Source: Acheta domesticus (taxonomy: Eukaryota; Arthropoda; Insecta; Orthoptera; Gryllidae). From it: DNA of 64,000 bases. The stretch covers positions 129,093,356 to 129,157,355 of the forward strand of contig JAHLJT010004567.1 in NCBI GenBank assembly GCA_031308135.1, read 5' to 3'. A program made the translations under genes and the position numbers. The notes beneath the pieces were generated by a model, which was not told the DNA's origin, searched no databases, and saw nothing but the letters and a program-made list of their open reading frames with translations. This document shows positions 11,366 through 21,778 of the stretch, piece by piece. Each line of letters begins with the position of its first letter. The first letter of the stretch is position 1.

Positions 11366-11590
11366 GAAAACTAGTGGTGCAATAAAAGTAGCTACTTTCT
11401 CCCAATATTTCTAACTGCTCCGCTGTATTATATACTACGTAAACCAGCAAAAGTGTTTTCAACCAGCAATTGTTTTTCTTCTTTGAGACCGAATCTCAGA
11501 TCCTTAGAGTTAACTTGCCGACACTATACCACTACACTCATACCACTATGCCACAGAAGCAGTGTATGGTCAGTACCTTCGTGGGAGTGA
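11366..11590 (-). repeat. tRNA-derived SINE-like insertion
   Basis: On the minus strand it has an A-box-like TGGCATAGTGGT (about 11540) and a degenerate B-box-like GAGATTCGGTCTC, then a non-tRNA body and the end TTGCACCACTAG. Similar copies lie at 44787-44990 and 63001-63139. The last is at the equivalent place in intron 1 of IR copy 2, so this insertion predates the gene duplication. Confidence 0.55.
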
Positions 11591-13008
11591 GGTCGTAATA
11601 ATACTCGGAACCGGTTGATATCACAGAAAAGAAAAACTAAGTTGTCCCATGGGTAGTGTCTATAATGCATTTAAATTTTATATTGATAGATTCAGTAGTT
11701 TTTACTTAAATCGATTCATACAGATGGACAGACAGACAATAATTGATTTGACTCAAGATACGTTTTAGCAATCTAATAAGAGTTGAAAAAGTGTTTAAAA
11801 GTTGAAAGTTCCAAAATCACATACGGACACATCCGATTTATTTATCTCTAATGATTGTATTTGTGAGTAGAAGTGCTTCAAATTATTTTCAGTAGATCTC
11901 GAATTCTACATAGCTTTCTACGACACCTCATACATGAGTAATTCCACGTCAAATCTCACTCTTAAAATACACTTTTTTCTAGCGACTTTGTGTAGAAGTT
12001 CTAGAGTTATAAATAGGTGACACGTATTTTTTTATAATCCCATCCCTTTCACAGATATTACCAATTACTTTTTCCGAAGAATCATGCGCGTGATGTAAAT
12101 ATAATTTTTGTAAACATATTATTTAAATATTTAAGATATATTTTAATTTTTTTAAGTAAAATTTTTACATTAAGCCAACACTTAAATTAATTGTAAAAAT
12201 ACTCATGTATTTTTGCACTAACACTGTATAGATCTGCCAAATTTCAAAGTGGGACACACGTAAATAACTTTTCTTTAAAATTGTTTGTTCACCGGCGCTC
12301 GTAGGTAGCCCGCTGTCCGCTAGACTCGCTGCTCGAACTACGAGACGCCAACGACACGACGCATGTTGACATCCAAACACAAAGAAACTATGAGAGTTAT
12401 GCCATTTATGAATCGCAGAAACACACATACAGTCTTAAATGGAAGTCTCCTGACGAAATGCGACTATTAAGTTAATTTATTAACAACTGACACAGCTAGG
12501 GTCTGCCTGAAACAGAGCAGCTTTTTTTTTAGATATACAAATTCAGTTGTGTAAACATAGGAATCCGGGAAACATGTGCGTTGTTCTGTGAAGTTAGTAA
12601 CCACGGATAACCTTACGATAATATCAATAATATTGTTATTTGCATTTTCTTAATGTTAAAATCTATAATTCCAGAATACGTTTAGGTTGTTAAATCCAGT
12701 ATTCTTGAGATGTTGAATATTGACTTATGCCGTCAAGAAAAATATTTTATTGGAAAAACTAGTTTTTAAAATTCTTCGCGTAACGAGACAAGCGAAGTTT
12801 TTTCCAAGGAAGTGAGAATCGACCTGACTTGTTATCCGGGGTTCTTTGGGTCCCAAAGCACTATTTTCAATATTTACATGAAAAGTATGGAAGGTGTTGG
12901 GATAGTTTTTTGTGACTTTGTTTGTTATGGTGTTTTTTAATTGTACCCACAAAATTTTGCGAAAGCCTTACTGAATAATAAATCAAAACAATCTTTATAT
13001 TTTTTCAG

Positions 13009-13300
13009 CCGCAACTAGGCAAGCGGGGTTCACTGGATCCGGGCCTCTTAGTCTACATGTAACATTGCACTTTCTGGTTGTGTTTGGTCGATTACTTAAC
13101 GACAGCTTCGCGTCCAAGGGAGGGACGGATGTTGGGTTGCGCAACGTCATTTCATCGGGATGTTATCTGACACTAGCTGTGAGCGATTCTAACGACGCCT
13201 TCATATACAGTGTTATTGGGGGTTAGTAACGTTCAGGAGAATCAGTTTTTGAAGTCGTGTGCGGTCCAGGTTTTGCGAGAAAACTGCACAGCGACAGGTA
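13009..13300 (+). other. Open, promoter-like block of unknown nature
   Basis: Preceded by a good acceptor (TTTTTTCAG). One frame stays open for about 70 codons (13012-13221) without family resemblance. TATACA (about 13204) and AATCAGTTT (about 13240) have core-promoter spacing, and GACAGGTAAGT at about 13298 is a strong splice donor. It could be a first exon or part of an LTR. Its phases do not fit the IR gene. Confidence 0.25.
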
Positions 13301-13559
13301 AGTTGCTGACCCTTACTGAATGTTACAAAACATGAGATCATACGATTATTTATTGTTCATATAGCAAAGAATATGGTTCGTACACAAAATGTAAGGATAA
13401 AATCAAACACAGAATAACACGTTTCGCCAATCAATCTCACACGCTATCGGGAAAGAAGCAGTAATTTGCCATTTTCAAAAAAATATGTAGTTCCAACGAA
13501 CATGAGATATTCACCATTCTCTTAAGAGTCATTTACGCTATCTGAAGACAAAGTTTAAT

Positions 13560-14090
13560 TAAAAAAATCGTTGCCCTTTTGAGAAAATTTTGAAAATGTT
13601 TTTGAGCCTTCATATAAATACAATAAAAATCAATATATTCGTTTGAAACTCCCAAGACTTCGAGTTCATTCAGATCGATTGGGAAATATCAATTTTGAAG
13701 AAAATTGGTTTAGGCTCTGGCGTTGAATATAGACGGACAGACACAGTTTTGCCGACAATCTATTTTAGGTACCGAGAACTCATAAAACGTGGATACTGGC
13801 TACATCATATGTTAAACGATTTTTTCCAAATTTAGCTATAGGATTTATCCACTTTTCGTTACGAGGGTCTGGCAATAAGTTTTTCTGGCGTTTTTCACTG
13901 CACGATCACTTAACATTATTTTCTTGAGAAGTAATTCGTAAGGCAATAATAGTATATTATGAAACGATGATGTAATGATGGGTTTTAATACACGGTGTAA
14001 TATTACGATACGAGCGAGGAACGAGGGAATATAGTAAACTTCACACGAGTGTATTAATACCATTACATCGATTTCATACGGAACTTTTTC
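13560..14090 (-). repeat. CTAG-family internal fragment with inverted arms
   Basis: Matches the family region near 45700-46030: the phrases with AGACGGACAGACAC (13731-13744), the pair CTATAGGATTTATCCACTTT and TCTGGCGTTTTTC. Within it, about 13960-14078 forms an imperfect inverted repeat (GATGTAATGATGGGTTTTAA against TATTAATACCATTACATCGA). Confidence 0.55.
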
Positions 14091-14896
14091 TACGACTTTT
14101 ATTAGAAAACATTGAATAGTTTTTTTTTTGCAAGTAATTCAGCAAAGGGCATCTAGCGTAAAGCTCCCTAACCCTACGCTCGCATGCTGCCGCAGGTGGC
14201 TTTGGTTCAACAACATTAACATTAATCTGTCCGCGTGAGAGGGAGTACTGCGCTACTTAAATTGGATCAAAGTGACATTACAATACAATTTATTTTAAAT
14301 AATTTTCCAAGAAAAAATACTAATAAGTAATAAAAGAAATTAAAACTGACCAGCATAATATAATATCAAATGCAATTTTAATGTACCCAATCGAACGAAA
14401 CATTTACTAGGACGGTTCTCAATGATTAGTTGTCAATACTTCGTTTGTAAACTTCTCTGTGATTGGTCAAGAACCTGTATCATCATCAAATTTGTATCTA
14501 AATGAGTATTATTATGCAACTGGTTGCAGCTCAAATGACACCATTATACAATCAGAGTAGAAAAAGTAATATAACAACGAGGTATTCATTGCATACTTGT
14601 TACTTCGTGGAGCCAAGAGTTAAATATGCAATATGACTTATCAGTAATTTTGGTAAAGGTACAGTCGAGGATTGATTACAAATATGAAAACTCGTATGAA
14701 CATTAATCTTGTTCATTGTTAGTGAAATCAGATCTTTTTTGCTGAAAGAAAATGTATTCCATCATACGTCCATAAAAAAACAAAAATAACCTTTAGCATT
14801 ATCATAAGTATTCAAATCATTACACTTGAAATTGAGTCGAAAGCCATGAAATACATCAAAAAACAATATTAGCGACATATGCACAAATGTTTTAAA

Positions 14897-15517
14897 TTAT
14901 TCAAAGTAGTCACCGGTAGTATCTACACATGTTTTCCAGCGCTTCACCCATGATTGGTAAGCCCCTGACGGCCTCGACCGGAACCTCGTGTCACAGCCAT
15001 TTGGATGTCCTCAATGCTCTCAAAACGGCGTCGTTTGAGCCGGTTTTAATCCTGAGGAACAGGAAGAATACCGGCAGAGAGAATTCGAGACTGTAGGGTG
15101 GCTGCGGCAGCGTTGCCAAGTTGTGCTTGGCCAAGTGTAGACTTGTGGCTGGGTGCGTTGTCGTGATGTAGCAGCCAAGAAGCGGCGACGTCTTTTCGCA
15201 CTCAGAGGACCATTTTCCTTAACGTTTCCAGGACATCTAAAGAGTAACTAGCGTTAACGGTACAAACCCTTTCGATTCAATAATTCACGAACACGATTTG
15301 CGTTGTTTTTATTTCTGCTTGTTGACGGTCTTACACAGCGAGGGTCATCGTCCACCCCTTCCTGGCCGTTCTTAAACTTCATCCACGTTGCAACTTGCGC
15401 ATAGATCGTGGTGGGCTTCCCGTAGGCTTGCTTTAACGTTGCATGAGTGTCGGAAGGCTTTTTACCGAGCTGTGTGTAGAACTTGATCGCCCAACGTTGT
15501 TCGATCTAATCACTCAT
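14897..15517 (-). pseudogene. Mariner transposase relic, internally deleted
   Basis: Minus-strand remnant of a mariner-family (Tc1/mariner superfamily) transposase. The N-terminus reads EQRWAIKFYTQLGKKPSDTH, then LKQAYGK and NGQEGVDDDPRCVRPSTSRN, the standard helix-turn-helix region and DDPR.GRPSTSR linker. After VRELLNRKGLYR the central catalytic part is missing. The sequence resumes at VNASYSLDVLETLRK and SWLLHHDNAPSHKS (the HDNAP.H motif, about 15148-15180) and ends DYFE-stop at 14897. About 207 codons remain of a usual 345 or so, with stop codons (for example codon 4), so it is inactive. Clear terminal inverted repeats were not confirmed; the right flank near 15690-15715 (TGACTTTTTGGATACACCG) may hold one end. 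Confidence 0.85.
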
Positions 15518-16001
15518 CGCGAGTCGTGACGAGGTGGGGGAACAGAGGTTACTTTATTCGAAGACGCTCATGCTACCGATGCTCGGAGCAGACTGGGCTT
15601 TAGTGCGCTGTAACTCTGAAGACACCCCCCACCTAACCCAACCAGTCCTAACGCGCTGTGACCAATGGAGGCGCGGAAAAAATTATTTCATGACTTTTTG
15701 GATACACCGTGTATATTGCAAGCATTACCTAGGTCCGGAGGTAAAAAATGTTGGTATTAAAAAGGGCGCAGATTGTTGTCGTTTAAGCTCTTTGCGTCTC
15801 CCGGAATGCCTTGGCGAATTCTAATTTGCTGTATTTAGATTATTTAATATACAATAAGAGAAACGATTTTTTTTCAAACATGGAATTGTATCGAGTTAAA
15901 GATGGATTTTAAAAGAACTACGTACTATAAAAAATATTTAAAATTTATTGACATAAAAAGAGACCTTCTATGATGTAAATCAATGCTTCTCCTGTGCGCA
16001 G

Positions 16002-16285
16002 CTGCTGATGAGCCGTTTCAAAGAGTGGAAGTGTCTGGAAGTCGTCGATGTTAACGGTGCAGTTCTCAACGGGACTGCGCACATCGCGTCAATACCTGCG
16101 TGGAATATGGACGGAAATTCAACAAACTGCCTCTACCCACACTTACGCAACAATATTTGTCTGATGGTGAAGAGACGTCCACGGGTGCGGCAGACCATCC
16201 TGCAGTCCTTCAGCGGCTCAACATGGACGGCGATAGCTGTCAGCCTCATCGCCTTCGCAGGCGCCCTTCGCCTCATCGGCCGCAG
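16002..16285 (+). CDS. Ionotropic receptor copy 1, exon: end of lobe S1 and TM1
   Basis: Preceded by CTCCTGTGCGCAG and followed by a GTATCC donor; starts in phase 0 and ends with two bases of a split codon. The 94 codons read from LLMSRFKEWKCLEVVDVNG through NGTAHIASIPAW and YPHLRNNICLMVKRRPRV to QSFSGSTWTAIAVSLIAFAG. This follows the IR plan: the second half of ligand-binding lobe S1, an arginine/lysine-rich linker, the F...TW motif, then the first transmembrane helix (about residues 72-92). IRs are ligand-gated cation channels in chemosensory dendrites. Only the later part of S1 is present, so at least one earlier exon is unlocated or the lobe is unusually short. Confidence 0.8.
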
Positions 16286-17080
16286 GTATCCTTTTCTTCG
16301 TCAACAGCATTCATTCATTCACACTCCTTCAATAAAAAGGCACATAGAAAGCCACAGAACTCATACCCGACGCTATCCCGTGTGCGTGTAGACTGCTTGG
16401 TGACAGACGCTCGCCACGAGACTAATTTCATCCCCCAAAACCCTACTTACATGTATTATCTCCGCTGCACTATTATAAGACTTCTGACCGGATGCCAGTA
16501 CCAGCATCTCTGCCGTCAGAAGCACCTTTAGCCTCAATGATTGAAGGTGCTCACCACGCAAGCAATGTTCGATGTTACCAACCCTCAAATAATAACACAA
16601 CGAGTCCAGTCATGTTGTAAATTATATGTAATTTACAGACGCTTCGACCTCATTTGCGAGGTCCTCTTGAGTATTCTACAGAGACAAGGTTAAAACAATA
16701 CATTAACAGACAATAACTAATTACAGGTCTAATTACAGGTCTAAACAATTGTTAACTTAGATTAAGGTTGCTAAATATACATTAATGGGAAAAAGGCGGA
16801 TTACCTGTCGACTCGTGAGGTTACACTACAAACTTATTCATTCCAGCCTTGTCCCTTTTCGTGTTTCGCATGTGCCGTCCACACTCACAATTCTAATCGC
16901 TTGCTCCACCTATGCTAACCCACCGAACGTGTTTGTCATTGATATAGTCACCTTAATGAATGAGTCGGGTTTACTTACTTTTTACGAACGTGATGTTCAA
17001 AGTCTTTAACGCCTTCCTCAACGAGGGTTTCGAGACTCGCGAGAGCGACCGTCGAGGCAAATTCCTTTTTCTTGTTTCAG
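16286..17080 (+). other. Intron between TM1 and pore exons
   Basis: No independent gene or recognised repeat seen. It ends in the acceptor CTTGTTTCAG. Confidence 0.6.
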
Positions 17081-17371
17081 AAATCTGTTATTTGAGGTCT
17101 TAGGAGCCTTCATCCACGGAAGCTTTGTGACTTTCGAGGGCGACCGCCGAAGCACCTTCCTGTTCCTGCTGCTGAGCGCATTCGGGATGGTGATCCTTAA
17201 TGCCTTCACCGGGACTTTCATGGGCTTCCTGACGGTCCTTGGGGAACCCCGACAGATACAGACGCTCGAGGAAGCGGCCAACCACATTACCACACTGTGC
17301 GGGCATCCCCAGTGGATGGAGCTGTTGAACAATGTCGACAAAAGCGATGTGTTGTGGAAATTATTTGCTAA
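17081..17371 (+). CDS. Ionotropic receptor copy 1, exon: pore, TM2 and start of lobe S2
   Basis: Acceptor CTTGTTTCAG, donor AAGTATGT. The split codon AG|A joins in frame with the previous exon. The 97 codons read NLLFEVLGAFIHGSFVTFEG (pore region), STFLFLLLSAFGMVILNAFT, then GTFMGFLTVLGEPRQIQTLE and EAANHITTLCGHPQWMELL. NAFTGTFMGFLTV aligns with the SYTANLAAFLT motif that closes TM2 in ionotropic glutamate receptors, and IQTLEEAA matches the start of lobe S2. The motif is relaxed, as usual in divergent chemosensory IRs. No stop or frameshift is present. Confidence 0.85.
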
Positions 17372-17639
17372 GTATGTATGATTTTTTATTGTGGCACGTA
17401 GTGGTTGCACGCGATATCCCTGATCTTTTCTGTCATTCGACTGCGAACGATGCAGGCGAATAGCAACTAAAAACATAGAGATGTTTCTCAAACTTTCATG
17501 GATTTCGTGCTTTGAGAAGTAATTCTGAAGTGAGAATGATTTAGTTTATATTGTCCCGTCTAGGGTTCGTAAGAGACATCTTTCCACTTGTTATATCTTG
17601 AATTGTAGGCCTCTTGAATAGAATTCCCCGATCGATCTG

Positions 17640-18872
17640 CGTTCACTAGAGGCGCCTCGATTTTAAAAAACTTTCTTCAAACTTTGAGGTTACTTTACAT
17701 GAACCCCCCCGGACATTTGCAAACTTTTCTCAAAAACGAATCCAAATTTTTCTTTAAATTTCTTGTATGAATAGAGTAAAATACAATTATTGAGATGGCA
17801 TAGATCCGATTTCCACGGATAGCTCTAGGATTTCGAAAATTATGAAAGTTAAATTTTTTTCGGCATTTTTCTCCAACTACAATTGAAGATAGAGATTTTT
17901 CCTTCAAATAAAATGTGCTCTCCAAAGTGAGTTCTTTGTTTAAGGTCATTTACATTGTTCTGAAAATTGTAGTAGTTTTTGCGCTATATTGCGTGCAATA
18001 CGAGCAATTTTAAAAAATTACAAAAACTAGATTTTCTCAAAAACTGTTCCAATTTTTTTCTTTACATTTTTGATAGGGATAGTGGTATGTTATCTATCAG
18101 ATAACAAACTCCAATTCGCTCTATTCTTTTTTTAAACTTGCAAAAATATATTTTTTTGACTTCTCTCACGTCTATAATATCTACATTAGCAGCGCATTGT
18201 TCACTTTATTATATTTATGGGCATACGTGCTTTAAATAATGTCAAGTAAAGTTTCTCGAAAGCACAACCGTTTTCTGTGAAATTTCCGCATTTTAAGAAA
18301 CGCTCAAACGCTACTTTCTCATGAATGTATAGTAAACATTTCTTCAAACTTTTCGGTCGGATAGTGATAAATGCACTCTTTAGTATGACGTAAGGTTTAT
18401 TTGGAGGTATTATTTTGTTTTTTCAAAAATTACACAAATGTATTTTTTAAAGATCTCTCACGTCTTTGATATGCAGATTACCAGCAATTTGTGAACATTA
18501 TTATATTTGTTAGTGTATGTGCCTCAAATGACTTTCAATGAAGTATTTTGAAAACTCAAGAATTTTCTGTGAAAAAGAGGTTCAAATTTCGCATTTTTAG
18601 TAGCGCTAAAACAACATTTTCTTTAAAACGGCACAAGATTTTTAGGAGAAAATTGCCATTTAGGTCTAGGTTTTTGTGTTCATTAATATTCTAAAATGAA
18701 TATTTCTGTTCTACCATTAGGAAACCGAAAAATTAAGAAAATGTCAAAAAATATAGTTTGTGCGGTGATAGCATCTGGCAAGAGTATGTGGCAACTTTGA
18801 ATAGCTAGCGCAGACCCAAGGAAATATAAAACTAATACAGGAAAGTCTATGCTATTCTGTAGCACCACTAGT
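17640..18872 (+). repeat. CTAG-ended repeat, long copy with internal tandem modules
   Basis: Shares sequence in order with 55190-56395: TACTTTACATGAA, TTGAAGATAGAGATTTTTCC, TTGCGTGCAATA, then the ATAGTG..GACATAA module. Between about 18060 and 18620 a module of roughly 280 bases occurs twice (TCACGTCT..ATTAGCAGC..GTGCTTTAAAT). It ends GCTATTCTGTAGCACCACTAG at 18872. Confidence 0.7.
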
Positions 18873-20334
18873 TTAGATTCTGAACAGGATTCTTTTTACA
18901 GTATGAGTTTTGAGCCCTATGACCAACTTCCGACTAGGGGTGCCAGGGTTTGTATTGGGTTTTCTACCTTAGAGACATTGGCTTCTTGGGTTCGTAAGCG
19001 ATATCTTTGCTCTCGATGGCCCTTGAATTGCAAACGATACACGCAAGGAACAACTAAATAATGGAATTATTGCTCAAACGTTTATGGGATTTATGTGTTT
19101 TGAAAATACCTTCTTAAGTAAGTATAATTTTGTTTACGTTCTTACTTGTTTGGTTGAAATGACGAAATCACCCGATGCACATGTACTTTTCTTACACGCT
19201 CTGTGCCAAACGCTTTCGCACACGTTTAGCTGTATTTCACACATGCTCCGTAATGTTTTGCACTCTGTTGGTTATAGTGCAACTAGTATTGTTTTAAGTT
19301 CTATTTCACCAGATAGTACATGTTGGGAAACAACCGACGCTATGATTGAGTTTTCAGTGTTTTACGACAGAAAAAAAAATTAATATATATTGTATATAAA
19401 CTAGTTTAATTAGTAATTATCTTTATAACAAATTGTGTAAGAGAATGCATGTTAATGTTTGTAAATAACTTTATTTTAAAGTCACGTTTATTTGATGTCT
19501 AAAGAACGGCGGTGGTCAGTACTGTTTAGCGCCAACTCCCAATTATTCGCTAGTTGAATTCGCTTGGCTGAATGGGTGATGACGCAATTATTCGTGCCAT
19601 AAATGTCATTATTTATGCCAAAAAACGCAACTTTATAAACGAATGAAATAGTTGAAAGTGACCTTTGTAATGACGGTACACAAAAGGTTTTATTGTATTT
19701 TATCGTCTTGAGATGTTTACGTCTTCAAAGTAGAGTAACGTGTCCATTATTTTATCCGATGCAGTAATGGTTGCCAAGTAACAGTTTGGTAAACAATGCG
19801 GTGGATACAAAGTACTAATTTTTAAAGGCTGTCTAAAATAGCATACGTTGCCCCTAGCCACTAGTGACGCATTTGTGAACTCAACCTTTGGATCGGGTTG
19901 GTGGTCGCTGGGAGTTCGTAGAATTTAATAATTGCTGGTGTTTCGTCCAAAATAAAAGTTAATGTATGGTTTGTGTTTAGATGTTTATGGACTTTTCTGT
20001 TGAAGAAAAGGTTGATAAGTACTCAATTTCTTGATCAGATTCCGCGCAATTAATACAATGATGGAAAGTGGTATAAATGCGCTAATGTAAAGAAAATAAT
20101 GTATTGTCCAGATTATTACATAAAAGAATTAAACATCCCAGTTCTTTGTTTCATAGAAAATACATTTTTAAAAAACAAATTATTGTATTTTTGTGATATA
20201 AAATAAAACTAACTTCGGAAAAGGAAATCTCCCCAAAGACACCTTTCATTTTTGACTAGTCATTATGAAAATAGTCAAGAAACGTTTCCTTTCTGATGCC
20301 TAATATTTAGTAAAACCTCCATTTTGCTTTTCGA

Positions 20335-20830
20335 TATATTCGTACTATACTCCGTATAGTATAGGGAAAGTTAAGTAATGCTGCGTGAAAAAACGGCGGA
20401 TTTTTGGCAGAAAACTCTTGTTACGAAAAAGTGGAAAAATCTAGTCGCTGAAATAAGAAAAAAATCTAACACATAGTGGAACCAGAATTCCGGTTTTGTG
20501 GGTCATTGATACTGAAAAACCAATTGAAAGCAAAACGACTGTCTGTCCGTCCGTCCGTTTGTGAACAATGCTAGCGACTAAACCGCTCAGCCGATTTTCT
20601 CCAAAATTAATACTCCCCAATTGATCCGGCTGATCTCGTAGCTCCTTGAATTTTAACTGATATTATAATTTTTGGGGGTACTTTACATAAAGCCCATGGG
20701 ACATTTTCAAAACTTTCTCCAAAACGGCTCCATTTTTTTCTTTAAACTTTTTGTAGAGATAGTGAACAATGTACTCTATTAGATGACATAATCTGTTTAC
20801 AAATCCGTATTTTCATAAGAATAAGAATCT
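20335..20830 (+). repeat. CTAG-family fragment, 5'-proximal part
   Basis: Contains GGCAGAAAACTCTTGTTACG, a CTGTCTGTCCGTCCGTCCG stretch, GCTAAACCGATT-like text and GGGGGTACTTTACATAAAGC in the order also seen at 27722-28177 and, inverted, at 45650-46030. Confidence 0.7.
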
Positions 20831-21481
20831 CCTATCAACGGTTCATAAGATGGTGTCAAAACAGTTGGCGCGGAAATATTTCGCAAGCCGCTTTCCTTCC
20901 TCAATAGTTCCCAGGCCTACACTTCCTCTTTATCAGTCAGGTCTTGAGGGAAATTTTGAACCCATTACTTGAAGTTTCACATCTCCAATTAAAATATACC
21001 CTTTTTAGAACTACGTAATTCCACAGGCATGTTGAGAATTTGAAAATGCGGCGTTTACTAAAAAAAATGGCAAGTAATTTCTAGCATGCAGATGGACCCC
21101 TCACATTAGCCACTGTCTGCAAGAACGGACAAGTTTCGATGCAATTCGGCAAGTGTTGCCGTGGTCCAACGTTCACGAAATTTAATTTATAGTTCTTTTG
21201 ACTTAAAATAAAACATGAAGAGGGTATGTGTTTAAAAAAATGATTTAATATTTTAGTACACTTTAATGTATTGCTAAAAAATGTGTAAAAATATTAAAAA
21301 GAAAATTAGACATGATAAAAGGTTATAGACATGGGTTATCAGCCATTATGTGCAAGTTAGTTGTATATTCACTCCTATTAAAAAGATAGATAATAAACAA
21401 CTGGCATAGAATGGTCTATTGAACCCAACTTAAAAATGAATAACAATATATCATGACACTTGAACTTCTGTCTGCCTGCAG

Positions 21482-21778
21482 CTTCGAATGGTGTGACTGG
21501 GAAGGCATGCTCCTCATGGCAGTTCATGGCTTTCCGAATCGCCCACAGCAACCCGGACCAGCCATCCTGGTCAATGATTACCGAGTGGTTTTGTTTCAAA
21601 ATAACCCAATGCTATGGGACAGATCTTCAGAAGTTTCCTTTGGATATAAAGTGCCCGAATGCCTCATCACGCCGGTCTTTGCTTCTTTAGTCGTGCAAAT
21701 GAAAGAAGGTCTAAAACATCATTTGGACGCGCTCCTACAGGCCATTGTGGAAGCAGGCCTCTACGCAAAGACCGAAAG
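21482..21778 (+). CDS. Ionotropic receptor copy 1, exon: ligand-binding lobe S2
   Basis: Acceptor TGTCTGCCTGCAG; donor AGGTACTC at 21779. The split codon AA|C continues the frame. Ninety-nine codons read NFEWCDWEGMLLMAVHGFPN, PAILVNDYRVVLFQNNPMLW, SFGYKVPECLITPVFASLVV and LLQAIVEAGLYAKTER. The pattern P...TPVF..LV..(I)VEAGLY.K resembles the end of lobe S2 just before TM3 in IRs (P..SPL...IN..I..L.E.GL...W). It ends in phase 2, so one more exon encoding TM3 and the short cytoplasmic tail is expected downstream; I could not find it before 28 kb. Whether copy 1 is complete is therefore open. Confidence 0.8.

Larger units (their letters stand above)
10200..16001 (+). other. Intron 1 of IR copy 1, rich in repeats
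   Basis: No further IR exon could be recognised here, although one encoding the front half of lobe S1 is expected. The first 1.3 kb align with the matching part of copy 2 (to about 63139), apart from copy-specific insertions. The intron contains an interspersed repeat (10525-10865), a SINE-like insertion (11366-11590), an open, promoter-like block (13009-13300), a CTAG-family fragment (about 13560-14090) and a mariner relic (14897-15517). About 11600-12990 and 14100-14880 show nothing I can identify. Confidence 0.55.
17372..21481 (+). other. Intron between TM2 and S2 exons, filled with repeats
   Basis: Contains the long CTAG-family copy at 17640-18872 and another fragment at 20335-20830. About 18900-20330 and 20830-21480 hold no recognisable gene; the small open frames at 18849 and 19084 resemble nothing. 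The 3' end is a good polypyrimidine tract and CTGCAG acceptor. Confidence 0.55.

Noticed and set aside
13012..13221. An additional IR exon
   Set aside because: Open, but its phase fits neither the exon at 9948 nor that at 16002, and it lacks IR motifs.
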